Shown here piece by piece: positions 35,701 through 43,822 of a stretch of 64,000 nucleotides of DNA. The DNA is from Moraxellaceae bacterium AER2_44_116. Lineage in GTDB: Bacteria > Pseudomonadota > Gammaproteobacteria > Pseudomonadales > Moraxellaceae. Where the stretch lies: positions 1 through 64,000 of the forward strand of contig VIAD01000008.1 in the NCBI GenBank assembly GCA_006546595.1. Reading direction: 5' to 3'. How positions within the stretch are numbered: the first letter of the stretch is position 1; each line of letters begins with the position of its first letter. The translations under genes were made by a program, and so were the position numbers. The notes beneath the pieces are model-generated. The model was not told the DNA's origin and ran no database searches. It saw nothing but the letters and a program-made list of their open reading frames with translations.

Positions 35701-35934
35701 TTATGCTACTTGCGACAGTTGATTAGGGCGGCTGGATTGAACACGACTGTTAATCCAAGTTTGCACCTCACTTTCTACCCAGCCGACACTGTTAAGTCCT
35801 AGCTTGATTTGTGAGGGAAAGTCGCCTGCTTTAATCAGGTTGTAGATGCTGGCGCGGCATAAGCCGACACGAGTGACGACTTCGGAGAGGCGAATAATTC
35901 GCGGTGATGCTGGTGGTTGAATTGGGTTTTTCAT
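35701..35934 (-). CDS. alpA: AlpA-family transcriptional regulator
   Basis: A 77-residue MerR-like helix-turn-helix protein. IIRLSEVVTRVGLCRASIYNLI, shown here in part as RVGLCRASIYNLI, is the AlpA recognition region, followed by FPSQIKLGLNSVGWVESEV and W. AlpA-type proteins regulate integrase/excision genes in P4-like elements. Two CCTAATTAGG palindromes lie 64-94 bases upstream, and a 7-bp inverted repeat (GTCCTGT/ACAGGAC) is directly ahead of the start, probably for its own control. Confidence 0.85.
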   Translation of the reverse strand: MKNPIQPPASPRIIRLSEVVTRVGLCRASIYNLIKAGDFPSQIKLGLNSVGWVESEVQTWINSRVQSSRPNQLSQVA

Positions 35935-35997
35935 GGTTAGTCCTGTTTAGTTGTGATTAGACAGGACAGACTGTAGCGAGGGAGCAAAGCCTTGTTT

Positions 35998-36028
35998 CCT
36001 AATTAGGGATTGAGAAAGCCTAATTAGG
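35998..36028. promoter_or_regulatory. Paired CCTAATTAGG operator-like palindromes
   Basis: Perfect 10-bp palindromes at 35998-36007 and 36019-36028, each followed by GGA, are 21 bases apart, that is two helical turns. They lie upstream of alpA and just past the end of the 331-residue gene, a suitable place for a repressor. Confidence 0.55.
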
Positions 36029-36075
36029 GAATGACTCTAGGATTTGCATGGCTTTGCAGGCAAGGCGAGCGTAAT

Positions 36076-37071
36076 TTATTTGTGTTTATAAACGGGATGT
36101 TCTGTCGGCATATCTATTTTTTCAGCTGCTTTGGTTAATAGCTTTCTAACCGTGTCATCACTCAGGGTAATGCTGGCACGTTGCAAACCGCTTTCTATTT
36201 TGTTGATGCCGTTCAGTCGTTTTGCGTGGATATTGATGCCATAAGCATCTATGGCCATACCTGCTATCAGTTTTGAAGCTGCAAGGCTAAGGAGTTCTGT
36301 GGTTTGTGGCAGTGATACTTTTAGCTGTTCTATTGTGGCTAAAGCGGCTTGTAGCTTGGTTTCTTTATCGTTTAAGCTGTTTTGCAAAGTTTGGGCTTGT
36401 GCTTCCAATTTTTGTACTTTGGCTTTGTAAAGGTCGAATAACTGTAAATAAGTGTCGCCCGTAGTGCGGTTATGGTCGTTATTCAGTCGGCCACATTTTT
36501 CAATGGTTAAGGCCGTTGCTGAAACAGTTTGTGCGGTGTCAAGACGGGAGTAATCAGCTTGAATTCCTTTGTTTTTGGCAAAGGTTTTCAACCAGTTCAG
36601 GGGAACAAGGTAGTACGGAACAACAAATTCTAGTAGCTGAAAAGTCAGGGCTGGCTGTAGTCGGTCACGATAAAAGCTGTCTGTGTGATGAATGGTCTGA
36701 TTGCCCAAAATGGCGTTATGGGTGGTCGCAGTGCCGCCCCATGTTTTGGCGTTGTCATAACTTTGCTTGTTACTATATTTGGACAAGACTCGTATGAAGT
36801 CTTGGCTATTAGGTGTGACCGTTGGTGGGGTGTATTTCGCCGCATGTTCCAAAGCTGCGTTAATATGCTGGCTGGTCAATAGTGCCATATCAGGGAAAAC
36901 TAGCCCTTCAAAAAATACGCTTTCTTTCTGGTAAATCACCATGTCGCGGTAATAAAAGCACAAAGTGTGGTGGAGGTCTTTTATGATGCTGGCTAATGGC
37001 AGCTTCAGAAAGTCAGAACAAGCAACATCCACGCCCACGTACTGCTGTTGAGCAAACTCAAAAATAAACAC
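36076..37071 (-). CDS. Uncharacterised element protein with coiled coil and conserved C-terminal domain
   Basis: A 331-residue cytoplasmic protein. The N-terminal part (to about 200) has no motif I know. Residues about 210-250 (KAKVQKLEAQAQTLQNSL) form a coiled coil. The C-terminal 75 residues (SKLIAGMAIDAYGINIHAKR, then SLQRASITLSDDTVRKLL) resemble a domain I have seen at the C-terminus of many unnamed phage and plasmid proteins. It is the first gene after the motif-block region and is transcribed away from it, so that region probably supplies its promoter. It may bind the blocks; this is a guess. Confidence 0.65.
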   Translation of the reverse strand: MFIFEFAQQQYVGVDVACSDFLKLPLASIIKDLHHTLCFYYRDMVIYQKESVFFEGLVFPDMALLTSQHINAALEHAAKYTPPTVTPNSQDFIRVLSKYSNKQSYDNAKTWGGTATTHNAILGNQTIHHTDSFYRDRLQPALTFQLLEFVVPYYLVPLNWLKTFAKNKGIQADYSRLDTAQTVSATALTIEKCGRLNNDHNRTTGDTYLQLFDLYKAKVQKLEAQAQTLQNSLNDKETKLQAALATIEQLKVSLPQTTELLSLAASKLIAGMAIDAYGINIHAKRLNGINKIESGLQRASITLSDDTVRKLLTKAAEKIDMPTEHPVYKHK

Positions 37072-37987
37072 TATTCAGCACTCCCTATGTGCGACTCCCT
37101 GTAATAAATACACTCAAGTCAACAAGCAGGGTACTTGCTTTCGGATGGCCGTCCTAGACTTGAGGCAAGGCAAGTGTACGCTATAAACGTGGTTTATAAG
37201 CAAGGTTATAAGCTGCTTGTGGTTGCGTTTATAAGTGACGTTATAAGCTGTTTGAGATCGTGCTTATAAGAAAATTTATAAACGGTTCAGCATGAAGTTT
37301 ATAAGCATATTTATAAGCAATTCAGGTGTGTGTTTATAGGCAGGTTTATAAGCAATTCCTCTAATTTTTCCGAGATGCTTATAAAGCAATACCTATATCT
37401 AGTGAGCGGTCTATAGTGGGGAGTCCTATAGAGCGATGTTCTATAGGCATGGTTCTTATAGGACACTATTTGGTAGCTTATAGGATAAAGCAGTGTGTCA
37501 ATTCTTATAAGCTGTCTGTTATAAGAGTGTTGCTTGTCGGATAAGCTATCGGACAAGCGCGGATTATTACTCAAATAATATCTTATCTATAGTCGGACAA
37601 GCTGTCGGGTAACATCAGTTTTCTTGTCGGAAACGTACTCCGCTAATTGTCCGATATTGTCGAAACTGTTCCATTTTTTCTGAATTATTCAGGATGTTTT
37701 CTGAATGTTAATCAGATTGTTATTCTGAATACGCTAGCCTGTTTTTTCAGAATAGTACTCCGAAAATGGATAGTGTGTTTTCTGAATAATATTTAGATAA
37801 GCGGTGATGCTGTTATCAGATTACGAGTGGCTAAAGCAATCTGATTGCTATTGCTGGTGGTATTAGACTTACAATCAGATTACTGTTTTTAGGCTAATCA
37901 GATACCAAAATCAGAATCTTACATAAGGCTAAATCTGAAAAATAATCAGATAAAAATTAGATTTTGTCGGGTGTTGACCATAAAAAG
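37072..37987. repeat. Motif-block region: five successive short-motif families
   Basis: A 916-base non-coding stretch between the 331-residue gene and the integrase. It is made of successive blocks. Block A (37194-37385, with late copies at 37505 and 37519) has about 13 copies of TTATAAGC or one-base variants. Block B (37392-37495) has CCTATAG/CTATAGG. Block C (37534-37660) has TTGTCGGA/TTGTCCGA in both directions. Block D (37678-37787) has TTCTGAAT/ATTCAGAA. Block E (37710-37951) has AATCAGAT/ATCTGATT. Block borders overlap slightly. No open frame of note covers it. The layout is unlike CRISPR or simple tandem repeats. Confidence 0.8.
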
Positions 37988-39208
37988 TTAAGCGGGCTTC
38001 TGTTGACCAAAATCAGCATGAATTACGTTTTTACCCTGTAGCTGCTCTAGGTAGTCAGCGTACCATTGCATCATCTTGTGCCGTTCGGGTAAGAACTGAG
38101 CACGTAAATATGCGCCACGTACTTTACTGGCTGGCACATGGGCAAGCTGGCGTTCAATAGCATCAGAGTTCCACAAATTAGACTCATTCAAGATACTAGA
38201 AAATGCACTTCGTAGACCATGCCCTGTCATACGACCTTTGTAGCCTAGCCGCTCAATCACTCTTAGAAACGTCGCATTACACATGGCTTTGAGCGGTTCG
38301 CTACGGTGCGGAAATACCAAGACAAAGTGTCCTGATAAAGCCCGCATTTCTTCAATTAGTGCCAGTGCTTGACGTGACAAGGGAACAATATGCTCTTGTT
38401 TACGCTTCATCCGTTCGGCAGGAACACGCCATTCTTTAACCTCAAAATCAAACTCAGTCCATTTAGCACCGATCAGCTCACCAGTTCGTACACCGGTCAG
38501 CATTAGTAAGTTAAAGGCTATCCGTGTTTGCTCCTCACAAGGGTAGGCAGCAAATGCGGCTAAAAACTCAGGCAATTCTTGAGAGCTAAGGGCAGGATAG
38601 TTTTGAGGATTAGGAGCAGTTAACGCGCCTTGTAAATCTGATACGGGGTTGTGTTCTGCTTTTTCGGTAATAATAGCGTATCTGAAAACGGCCTCGCATC
38701 GTTGTCTTACTCGCTTCGCAATCTCAATAGCCCCACGCTCTTCAATTCTGCGTAATGCTTGCAATACCTCTAAGGGTTTGATGCTGTTAATGGTTTTGTG
38801 GCCAAAGGCGGGGAAAATATCTTGTTCTAAGCTGGTGAGTGTTTGCTGGCAGTGCTTCACAGACCATTTGTTGCGGCTCATCTCAATCCATTCGCGGGCT
38901 ATGGCTTCAAAGCTGTTAGTCATATCCAGTATAGCTTGGTGTTTCTCGGCTTTTTTCGTTTCGTTAGGGTTTATGCCATCTTGTATTTGCTTTCGGGCTT
39001 CATCGCGCTTAAGCCGTGCTTCTTTTAGTGAAACATCAGGATATACACCGATCGCCAATAACTGTTCTTTACCTGAAAAACGATATTTTAATCGCCAATA
39101 GCGACGGCCATTTGGGTTGAGCAGTAAAAAGAGTCCTTTCTCATCAGCCATCTTATAGGGTTTTTCTAGAGGCTTTGCCGCTTTGATAGCGTTATCTGTG
39201 AGGGCCAT
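37988..39208 (-). CDS. int: Tyrosine integrase, P4/DUF4102 type
   Basis: A 406-residue site-specific recombinase. The ATG at 39208 gives the standard MALTDNAIKAAKP start of the DUF4102 arm-binding domain; the frame upstream (reading WGYFWGYI) is the arm-type DNA, not protein. The catalytic domain shows Arg in TGVRTGELIGAKW, the HGLRSAFS box, a later HVPASKVRGAY with the presumed Tyr nucleophile, and the tail RHKMMQWYADYL. It lies beside ssrA, a frequent target of this class. It should integrate and excise the element. Confidence 0.95.
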   Translation of the reverse strand: MALTDNAIKAAKPLEKPYKMADEKGLFLLLNPNGRRYWRLKYRFSGKEQLLAIGVYPDVSLKEARLKRDEARKQIQDGINPNETKKAEKHQAILDMTNSFEAIAREWIEMSRNKWSVKHCQQTLTSLEQDIFPAFGHKTINSIKPLEVLQALRRIEERGAIEIAKRVRQRCEAVFRYAIITEKAEHNPVSDLQGALTAPNPQNYPALSSQELPEFLAAFAAYPCEEQTRIAFNLLMLTGVRTGELIGAKWTEFDFEVKEWRVPAERMKRKQEHIVPLSRQALALIEEMRALSGHFVLVFPHRSEPLKAMCNATFLRVIERLGYKGRMTGHGLRSAFSSILNESNLWNSDAIERQLAHVPASKVRGAYLRAQFLPERHKMMQWYADYLEQLQGKNVIHADFGQQKPA

Positions 39209-39239
39209 GTTGGGGGTACTTTTTAGATTGAACTGGATA

Positions 39240-39258
39240 TACCCCCAAAAATACCCCC
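39240..39258. repeat. Right arm-type integrase-site candidate
   Basis: TACCCCCAAAAATACCCCC, direct copy of 30172-30190 with one mismatch. It lies between the integrase start and the candidate right att site, as arm sites do. Confidence 0.6.
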
Positions 39259-39302
39259 ATTTGCATGTGGCTGGCAATGGATTTCGTTAGCTGGCTCTAG
39301 AA

Positions 39303-39338
39303 AACAAAAAAGCCCCAAACCTTTACGGGGTGGGGCTT
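39303..39338 (-). terminator. Rho-independent terminator of ssrA
   Basis: Read leftward, AGCCCCA pairs with TGGGGCT and a T tract follows. It lies 37 bases beyond the tmRNA 3' end. The T-tract side overlaps the candidate right att repeat. Confidence 0.8.
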
Positions 39339-39373
39339 TCATCGACTAGCCTAGACGCAGCTAGAAGGGTTTT

Positions 39374-39728
39374 TGGTGGAGATGGGGGGAATTGAACCCC
39401 CGTCCGCCGACACTACGCTCTTGGCTCTACATGCTTAGTCTTGTCTATTGATTTAATCGACTACTACCCGACAGACAGGGCGTAGCCAACGATTCTCTAA
39501 GTTTTAACGTTATGTCGCGAGACGAGACATATTGCGAGCCAGTGTAGCGTTACGCCCATATCCCACGGCCACCGGCGTCCGAGTTCAATGTTTCGCTAAC
39601 TATTAAGCTGCGAGTGCGTAGGTTTCGTCGTTTGCGACTAGTTTTTGAGATTGGTATTTACGAGAGACATCTCACTCTCGACATGCACCTCAGAGTTTCA
39701 TCACCAGCGTCGAAGCCATGTCATCCCC
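39374..39728 (-). ncRNA. ssrA: tmRNA
   Basis: Transfer-messenger RNA of 355 bases, read leftward. The 5' end GGGGATGACATGGCTTCGAC and the 3' end with TTCAATTCCCCCCATCTCCA plus CCA are canonical and pair in the tRNA-like domain. The tag codons lie at 39606-39635, start with GCA (39633-39635) and decode ANDETYALAA, with a TAA at 39603-39605. It tags stalled nascent chains for degradation together with SmpB, whose gene lies 69 bases upstream on the same strand. Its 3' end faces the integrated element. Confidence 0.97.
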
Positions 39729-39797
39729 AAAGTAGGGTTATCTTAACACAAAATGGTTGAGCTAGACGATTTTCAAGTACGAACTCTGTAAATACGT

Positions 39798-40268
39798 TTA
39801 GTTGATGCGAAAAACACGCGCTTTTTCACGTTGCCAATCACGTTCTTTTTCAGTTTGACGTTTGTCGTGCGTCTGTTTCCCTTTGGCTAGACCAATTTGG
39901 CATTTTGCCATGCCATTTTTCCAATAAAACGACAATGGCACACAGGTATAACCTTTTTGTTGTACCGCGCCAATCATACGGTTTAGCTCTCGTCGATTTA
40001 ACAAGAGCTTGCGTGTACGCGTCGCTTCAGGAACATAATGGTTAGATGTAGATAGCAGTGGGGTAATTGTTGCACCAATCAAAAAAGCCTCACCGTTTTT
40101 TAGCAAGACATACGCTTCAACAATCGTGACTCGACCTGCACGTAGCGATTTAACTTCCCATCCTTGCAACACCAAGCCTGCTTCATAAGTATCTTCAATA
40201 AAATAATCATGACGCGCTTTTTTATTTTGAGCGATATTAGAAGAGGTCTGTTCTGGCTTTTTACTCAT
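39798..40268 (-). CDS. smpB: SsrA-binding protein
   Basis: SmpB (156 residues) binds tmRNA and brings it to stalled ribosomes. It has the typical N-terminal IAQNKKARHDYFIEDTYEAG, GWEVKSLRAGRV and the basic tail with KGKQTHDKRQTEKERDW that enters the mRNA channel. Length and motifs are normal. It is directly upstream of ssrA on the same strand. Confidence 0.97.
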   Translation of the reverse strand: MSKKPEQTSSNIAQNKKARHDYFIEDTYEAGLVLQGWEVKSLRAGRVTIVEAYVLLKNGEAFLIGATITPLLSTSNHYVPEATRTRKLLLNRRELNRMIGAVQQKGYTCVPLSFYWKNGMAKCQIGLAKGKQTHDKRQTEKERDWQREKARVFRIN

Positions 40269-40467
40269 AACCGTAAATCTTGAAACAATTAAGTTCTCTA
40301 TTGTGCCTTAAAAACGACTAGGCTGCCTCACTTGCTATTTGGTTTTTCGCTGAATTGCTTTAGAAGAATAATTGTTATACAAAAAACTGCTAAATAGTTA
40401 CATTCTCTCTGTGGTGTAGTGCGTATAAGAATCCGTCATGTCTCTTTTTTTAACAGGGTAGGTTGTT

Positions 40468-41097
40468 ATGAAACGTCTCATCATTCCAATGTTTATGTTG
40501 TTGAGTGTTCAAGTCAATGCCGCAGATATGGGCAACAAAAATTGTCGCGTCGGTGAAGTGGCACAGTTAACGGGGACAGTTGAAGTTCAGCGTAACAAAG
40601 AAACCATTACGCCGACACAAGGTATGAAAATATGTCGTGGTGACTTATTCAAAACGGCGGTTGGCTCGGTGGCGGAGCTCAAATTGCGTGATGGTACAAA
40701 ACTAACCGTTGGCAAAGACAGTCAATTGGTTATTCGTGACTATCGTATTTTTCGTAATAAGCCCAATATTGCTCTTTTTGATTTAGTACAAGGGGCTTTT
40801 CGCAGCATAACAGGGAGTATCACTAAACGTCCTCATCGTTTTGAAGTCACGACTCGCGTTGCCACTATTGGTGTGCGCGGTACAGACTTTTGGGGAGGAT
40901 ACGGTATAACTCCTGATGGCGCATTAGACGTCGTTATGCTCAGTGGTAAAGGTGTTTACGTCAAAAATGACAAAGGGCAAATTGAGTTAGATAAGGCAGG
41001 TTTAGGTACAACGATTACCGTTGATGGCGCACCAACAGATGCAAAAGCATGGGGTGAAGAGAAACTAGCTCGTGCGGTTGCGACTATTACGCCATAA
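40468..41097 (+). CDS. FecR-domain periplasmic protein
   Basis: A 209-residue exported protein. The signal peptide covers residues 1-18 (FMLLSVQVNA). The FecR fold follows: GEVAQLTGTVEVQR, then GSVAELKLRDGTKLTV and the signature RVATIGVRGTDFWGGYG near 130-146. It lacks the membrane helix and sigma partner of FecR signal transducers, so it is of the stand-alone type, of unknown role. An AGGGTAGG site precedes the ATG. It is a single gene between smpB and coaD. Confidence 0.85.
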   Translation: MKRLIIPMFMLLSVQVNAADMGNKNCRVGEVAQLTGTVEVQRNKETITPTQGMKICRGDLFKTAVGSVAELKLRDGTKLTVGKDSQLVIRDYRIFRNKPNIALFDLVQGAFRSITGSITKRPHRFEVTTRVATIGVRGTDFWGGYGITPDGALDVVMLSGKGVYVKNDKGQIELDKAGLGTTITVDGAPTDAKAWGEEKLARAVATITP

Positions 41098-41190
41098 CTC
41101 AGCCAAAATCTCGCAAGGCTTATGTAGATGTTTTGCGTAAGTCTTCTTGCTTAGGTACTATTGCTAGGCACATTAGCGAGAGTCCACATT

Positions 41191-41676
41191 ATGAGAACAC
41201 GCGTTATTTACCCTGGAACGTTTGATCCTATTACGAATGGTCATAAAGACCTTGTAGAGCGGGCTGCACGCTTATTTGATGAGGTTGTTGTTGCTATCGC
41301 AGTCGGTCATCATAAAAAGCCGTTATTTGACTTAAATGAGCGAGTTCAGCTCGTTGAATCGGCAGTTGCTCATTTGCCAAATGTCAGCGTTTGTGGATTT
41401 AGCCAACTGTTAGCGAAGTTTGTAGAAGAGCAGCAGGCAACGGCAGTGTTGCGCGGCCTGCGAGCGGTATCTGACTTTGAATATGAGTTTCAGTTGGCGA
41501 ACATGAATCGTCAATTGCTAGCTGATTTTGAAACGGTTTTTTTAACACCTTCCGAAAATCTTTCGTATATATCTTCGACGCTCGTCAGAGAAATCGCACG
41601 ACTAGGAGGCGATGTCTCAAAGTTTGTCTCCCCCGAAGTCGTTGTCGCATTTAACAAAAAATTTGGTTTTAACTAG
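41191..41676 (+). CDS. coaD: Pantetheine-phosphate adenylyltransferase
   Basis: CoaD (161 residues) makes dephospho-CoA from 4'-phosphopantetheine and ATP. The ATG at 41191 gives the canonical start with PGTFDPITNGHKD, containing the TxGH-type nucleotidyl transfer motif. VLRGLRAVSDFEYEFQLANMN and the ISSTLVREIA motif near the end complete the family pattern. An upstream TTG at 41161 is not needed. Confidence 0.97.
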   Translation: MRTRVIYPGTFDPITNGHKDLVERAARLFDEVVVAIAVGHHKKPLFDLNERVQLVESAVAHLPNVSVCGFSQLLAKFVEEQQATAVLRGLRAVSDFEYEFQLANMNRQLLADFETVFLTPSENLSYISSTLVREIARLGGDVSKFVSPEVVVAFNKKFGFN

Positions 41677-41750
41677 GGGCTGTTGACGTTTTGAAGTTCA
41701 GGCTGTTTTGCTTGAAAAATTCAAATAAAACCACGTCAAAAGCGGCTTGG

Positions 41751-41800
41751 CTTCGACTCCGCTCAGCTAGCGCAAAAAAGCTCCATGAGCGGAGTCGAAG
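41751..41800. repeat. Dispersed 50-bp palindromic repeat, copy 1
   Basis: CTTCGACTCCGCTCAGC at the left end pairs with a near-complement ending TGAGCGGAGTCGAAG at the right end. The same arms and total length occur at 52932-52981, and similarity extends about 25 bases past the right arm. It lies between coaD and the ferredoxin gene. REP-like or a MITE remnant. Confidence 0.75.
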
Positions 41801-41879
41801 AGATAGTTTAAGCAAATGCCAACAGAGTCTAACGTTGTTTTTGGTGTCTTCCACAAGTCTTATTTATGCGAGTATTTAC

Positions 41880-42131
41880 GTGTCGTTGATGATTACTGAC
41901 GAATGCATTAATTGTGATGTCTGCGAGCCTATTTGTCCTAATAAAGCCATTTTTCAAGGGCCAGAGATTTATGAAATAGATTCAGGTCTATGTACGGAGT
42001 GTGTAGGCCATTTTGATGTGCCACAATGCCAGAGTATTTGCCCTGTCAGTTGTATCCCGTTAGATCCAAGGCACATCGAAAGTCAGGAGGAATTGTGGCT
42101 AAAAGTGGCGAAGCTAAAAACGCAGGCATAA
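41880..42131 (+). CDS. yfhL: YfhL-family 2[4Fe-4S] ferredoxin
   Basis: An 83-residue ferredoxin. The GTG at 41880 gives MSLMITDECINCDVCEPICP, closely matching E. coli YfhL; the frame further upstream runs through a repeat. Cluster cysteines are in CINCDVCEPICP and CTECVGHFDVPQCQSICP. The spacing in the second set is the extended YfhL/Alv-type form. It carries electrons for unknown enzymes and is commonly next to coaD, as here. Confidence 0.92.
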   Translation: MSLMITDECINCDVCEPICPNKAIFQGPEIYEIDSGLCTECVGHFDVPQCQSICPVSCIPLDPRHIESQEELWLKVAKLKTQA

Positions 42132-42164
42132 AAAAGCCCCACTAACAAGTAGGATTAGCGGGGC
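42129..42164 (-). terminator. Bidirectional terminator between yfhL and the convergent gene
   Basis: A 10-bp stem (GCCCCACTAA with TTAGCGGGGC) has A residues on the left, so it gives a T tract on the minus strand, and is useful also after yfhL. Confidence 0.8.
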
Positions 42165-42295
42165 GAAAAGGGAGATTAAATCATTTAATCCTGACGCTAT
42201 TGTAACTGAAATAAGCCTAGGTGTGTATTATTTTTACTGGAAATAGGTCGGACAGAATGCTAACCCATTCGATTTTGCACAGTATGAGTAGGCCG

Positions 42296-42643
42296 TTACT
42301 GGTTATTTGCGATTTCACGATGTTTTAACGCATCTTGAACTTCCGTACAGCCCATGCAACGTGTGAATGTGGTTTTAGCGGGGCCAACGACTAACGCTTT
42401 TGCCGACTCTTCAACATTACCACCGAGAGCAGAAAAAGGCAGTGTTGCCACAAATATCGCTGTGCCACCTAATGTCATCGCAAACAACATGGGGCGTGCC
42501 ACGATCGCATCTAAAACCATTGCACCCGTACTAGGTCGCTGATTAATTTGATCATCCATTGCTTCAGCAAAAGAAGGAGTGGCTGTCACGCTGGCAACTA
42601 ATAAAGTGAGGGTTGCAAAAGCGCGGCGTGGGAACAGACTCAT
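42296..42643 (-). CDS. Small exported protein, function unknown
   Basis: A 115-residue protein. AAGGAGA lies just ahead of the ATG at 42643; an in-frame start at 42697 is less likely. Residues 1-26 form a signal peptide (ATLTLLVASVTATPSFAEA). The mature part has one hydrophobic stretch (AMTLGGTAIFVATLPFSALGG), then a TRCMGC motif near the end. It may be a small membrane-bound envelope protein. I do not recognise the family with certainty. Confidence 0.7.
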   Translation of the reverse strand: MSLFPRRAFATLTLLVASVTATPSFAEAMDDQINQRPSTGAMVLDAIVARPMLFAMTLGGTAIFVATLPFSALGGNVEESAKALVVGPAKTTFTRCMGCTEVQDALKHREIANNQ

Positions 42644-42774
42644 TGTTATCTCCTTGTTGAGAATTGCGCGGCTTATAGGGTTCGACAACAACGTCAAGAT
42701 GACCAGCCAACCGCTTGATAATTTTAATACTGTTGAATCTAATCGTAGTTATGTTTGGATGCAAGCCTTAGTCG

Positions 42775-43599
42775 CTAAAAGCTGCGAAAAGCAGGCTGAC
42801 ATTGCGGACAGTATATCGTACTTCGATTATTGACACGTACTAATTCTAAAACGTGTTGGCAAATTAGACAGTTTTTTGCTTCGCGACCATAGACCATCAG
42901 TTCTTGTTGGAAGTAGCCGGGATTGCCTTTACTGTTGACGAAGTCACGTAATGTCGTACCACCACGTTCAATGGCGATGCTGAGAATACGACAGATATGT
43001 TGGTGTAACCGTTGATAATCTGTTAATAAAAGCTGATTTGCGGGTGTAAGTGGGTGAATGCCTGCATAAAATAAGGCTTCATTGGCATAAATATTACCAA
43101 CCCCCACGACAATATGCCCATCCATAATAAAGCTTTTTACAGGTGATTTTTTCTTGCGGCTCAGTGAAAATAAATGCTCAGGAGTAAATTGTTCCGTTAG
43201 CGGTTCGGGTCCTAAGCTGGATAGCAGTGGATGTTGTAGCGGTTCATCTTCTAGCCATAAAAATAAGCCAAAGCGACGCGGATCATGAAAGCGTAACGAA
43301 TAGTCATTACTTAAGATCAAACTGACGTGATCGTGTTTACGATAAGGCTCGTGAGTCGCGGTCAGGCGCAGACTACCAGACATCCCTAAGTGAATGAGTG
43401 CTGTGCCTTTATTTGTGCCAAGTAAAAGGTATTTGCCGCGCCGTGAGAGCGTATTAAGCTGTTCACCAATAATAGACCTTAGCGTCTCAGGTACAAGTTG
43501 CCGTAAGCGCGGCTGAATAACAGCTAATTGTAGAACAGACGAGCCTAATATCGGCATAAGTCCCAAGCGAGTCGTTTCAACTTCGGGTAATTCAGGCAT
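42775..43599 (-). CDS. mutM: Formamidopyrimidine-DNA glycosylase
   Basis: MutM (274 residues) removes 8-oxoguanine and formamidopyrimidines from DNA and nicks the site. The ATG at 43599 gives the mandatory MPELPEVET start, in which Pro2 and Glu3 are catalytic. SLSRKKKSPVKSFIMDG and VGVGNIYANEALF follow, and the C-terminal zinc finger has CLICQHVLELVRV and YCPQC. Read in the same direction after rpmG, separated by a terminator. Confidence 0.96.
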   Translation of the reverse strand: MPELPEVETTRLGLMPILGSSVLQLAVIQPRLRQLVPETLRSIIGEQLNTLSRRGKYLLLGTNKGTALIHLGMSGSLRLTATHEPYRKHDHVSLILSNDYSLRFHDPRRFGLFLWLEDEPLQHPLLSSLGPEPLTEQFTPEHLFSLSRKKKSPVKSFIMDGHIVVGVGNIYANEALFYAGIHPLTPANQLLLTDYQRLHQHICRILSIAIERGGTTLRDFVNSKGNPGYFQQELMVYGREAKNCLICQHVLELVRVNNRSTIYCPQCQPAFRSF

Positions 43600-43612
43600 T
43601 TTGACGCTCCAT

Positions 43613-43642
43613 AAAAAAAGCCCGATAAATCGGGCTTTTTTT
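43613..43642 (-). terminator. Bidirectional terminator between rpmG and mutM
   Basis: AAAAAAGCCCGA pairs with TCGGGCTTTTTT around TAAA. It has T tracts in both directions, and ends the rpmB-rpmG transcript. Confidence 0.85.
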
Positions 43643-43656
43643 AGACTAAAAACCAA

Positions 43657-43812
43657 TTACTTGATTTTAGCTTCTTTAAAAATAACGTGCTGACGAATTT
43701 TGGGATCAAATTTTTTGATTTCCATTTTCTCAGGCATAGTGCGTTTATTTTTAGTGGTGGTATAGAAGTAACCTGTACCAGCAGAAGATACTAAGCGGAT
43801 TTTGTCACGCAT
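43657..43812 (-). CDS. rpmG: Ribosomal protein bL33
   Basis: A 51-residue protein, not listed as a long frame but clear in the DNA. Translation gives MRDKIRLVSSAGTGYFYTTT, then KNKRTMPEKMEIKKFDPKIR and HVIFKEAKIK. It is the large-subunit protein L33 of the type without zinc cysteines. It lies 10 bases after rpmB, the usual pair. Confidence 0.96.
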   Translation of the reverse strand: MRDKIRLVSSAGTGYFYTTTKNKRTMPEKMEIKKFDPKIRQHVIFKEAKIK

Positions 43813-43822
43813 GATCTAATCC

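Larger units (their letters stand above)
30022..39315. mobile_element. P4-like satellite or integrative island next to ssrA
   Basis: The segment is bounded by candidate att repeats CTAGAAA(A)CAAAAAAGCCC at 30022 and 39297. Near-identical arm-like repeats lie just inside at 30172 and 39240 (18 of 19 bases). It holds a tyrosine integrase next to ssrA, an AlpA-type regulator, a winged-helix protein, an Icd/Ash-like frame, a primase-helicase and one orphan membrane gene, all but the last on the minus strand. Gene order int - alpA - ash/C4 region - primase matches the P4 satellite plan. No structural, lysis or conjugation genes are present. The exact ends are inferred. Confidence 0.75.

Noticed and set aside
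37190..37960. CRISPR array in the motif-block region
   Set aside because: Motifs are only 8 bases, in both directions, unevenly spaced, and change from block to block. There are no spacers of equal length and no cas genes.
39209..39277. Longer integrase with 23 more N-terminal residues
   Set aside because: The added part reads WGYFWGYI, which is simply the translated arm-type repeat; the ATG at 39208 gives the canonical start.
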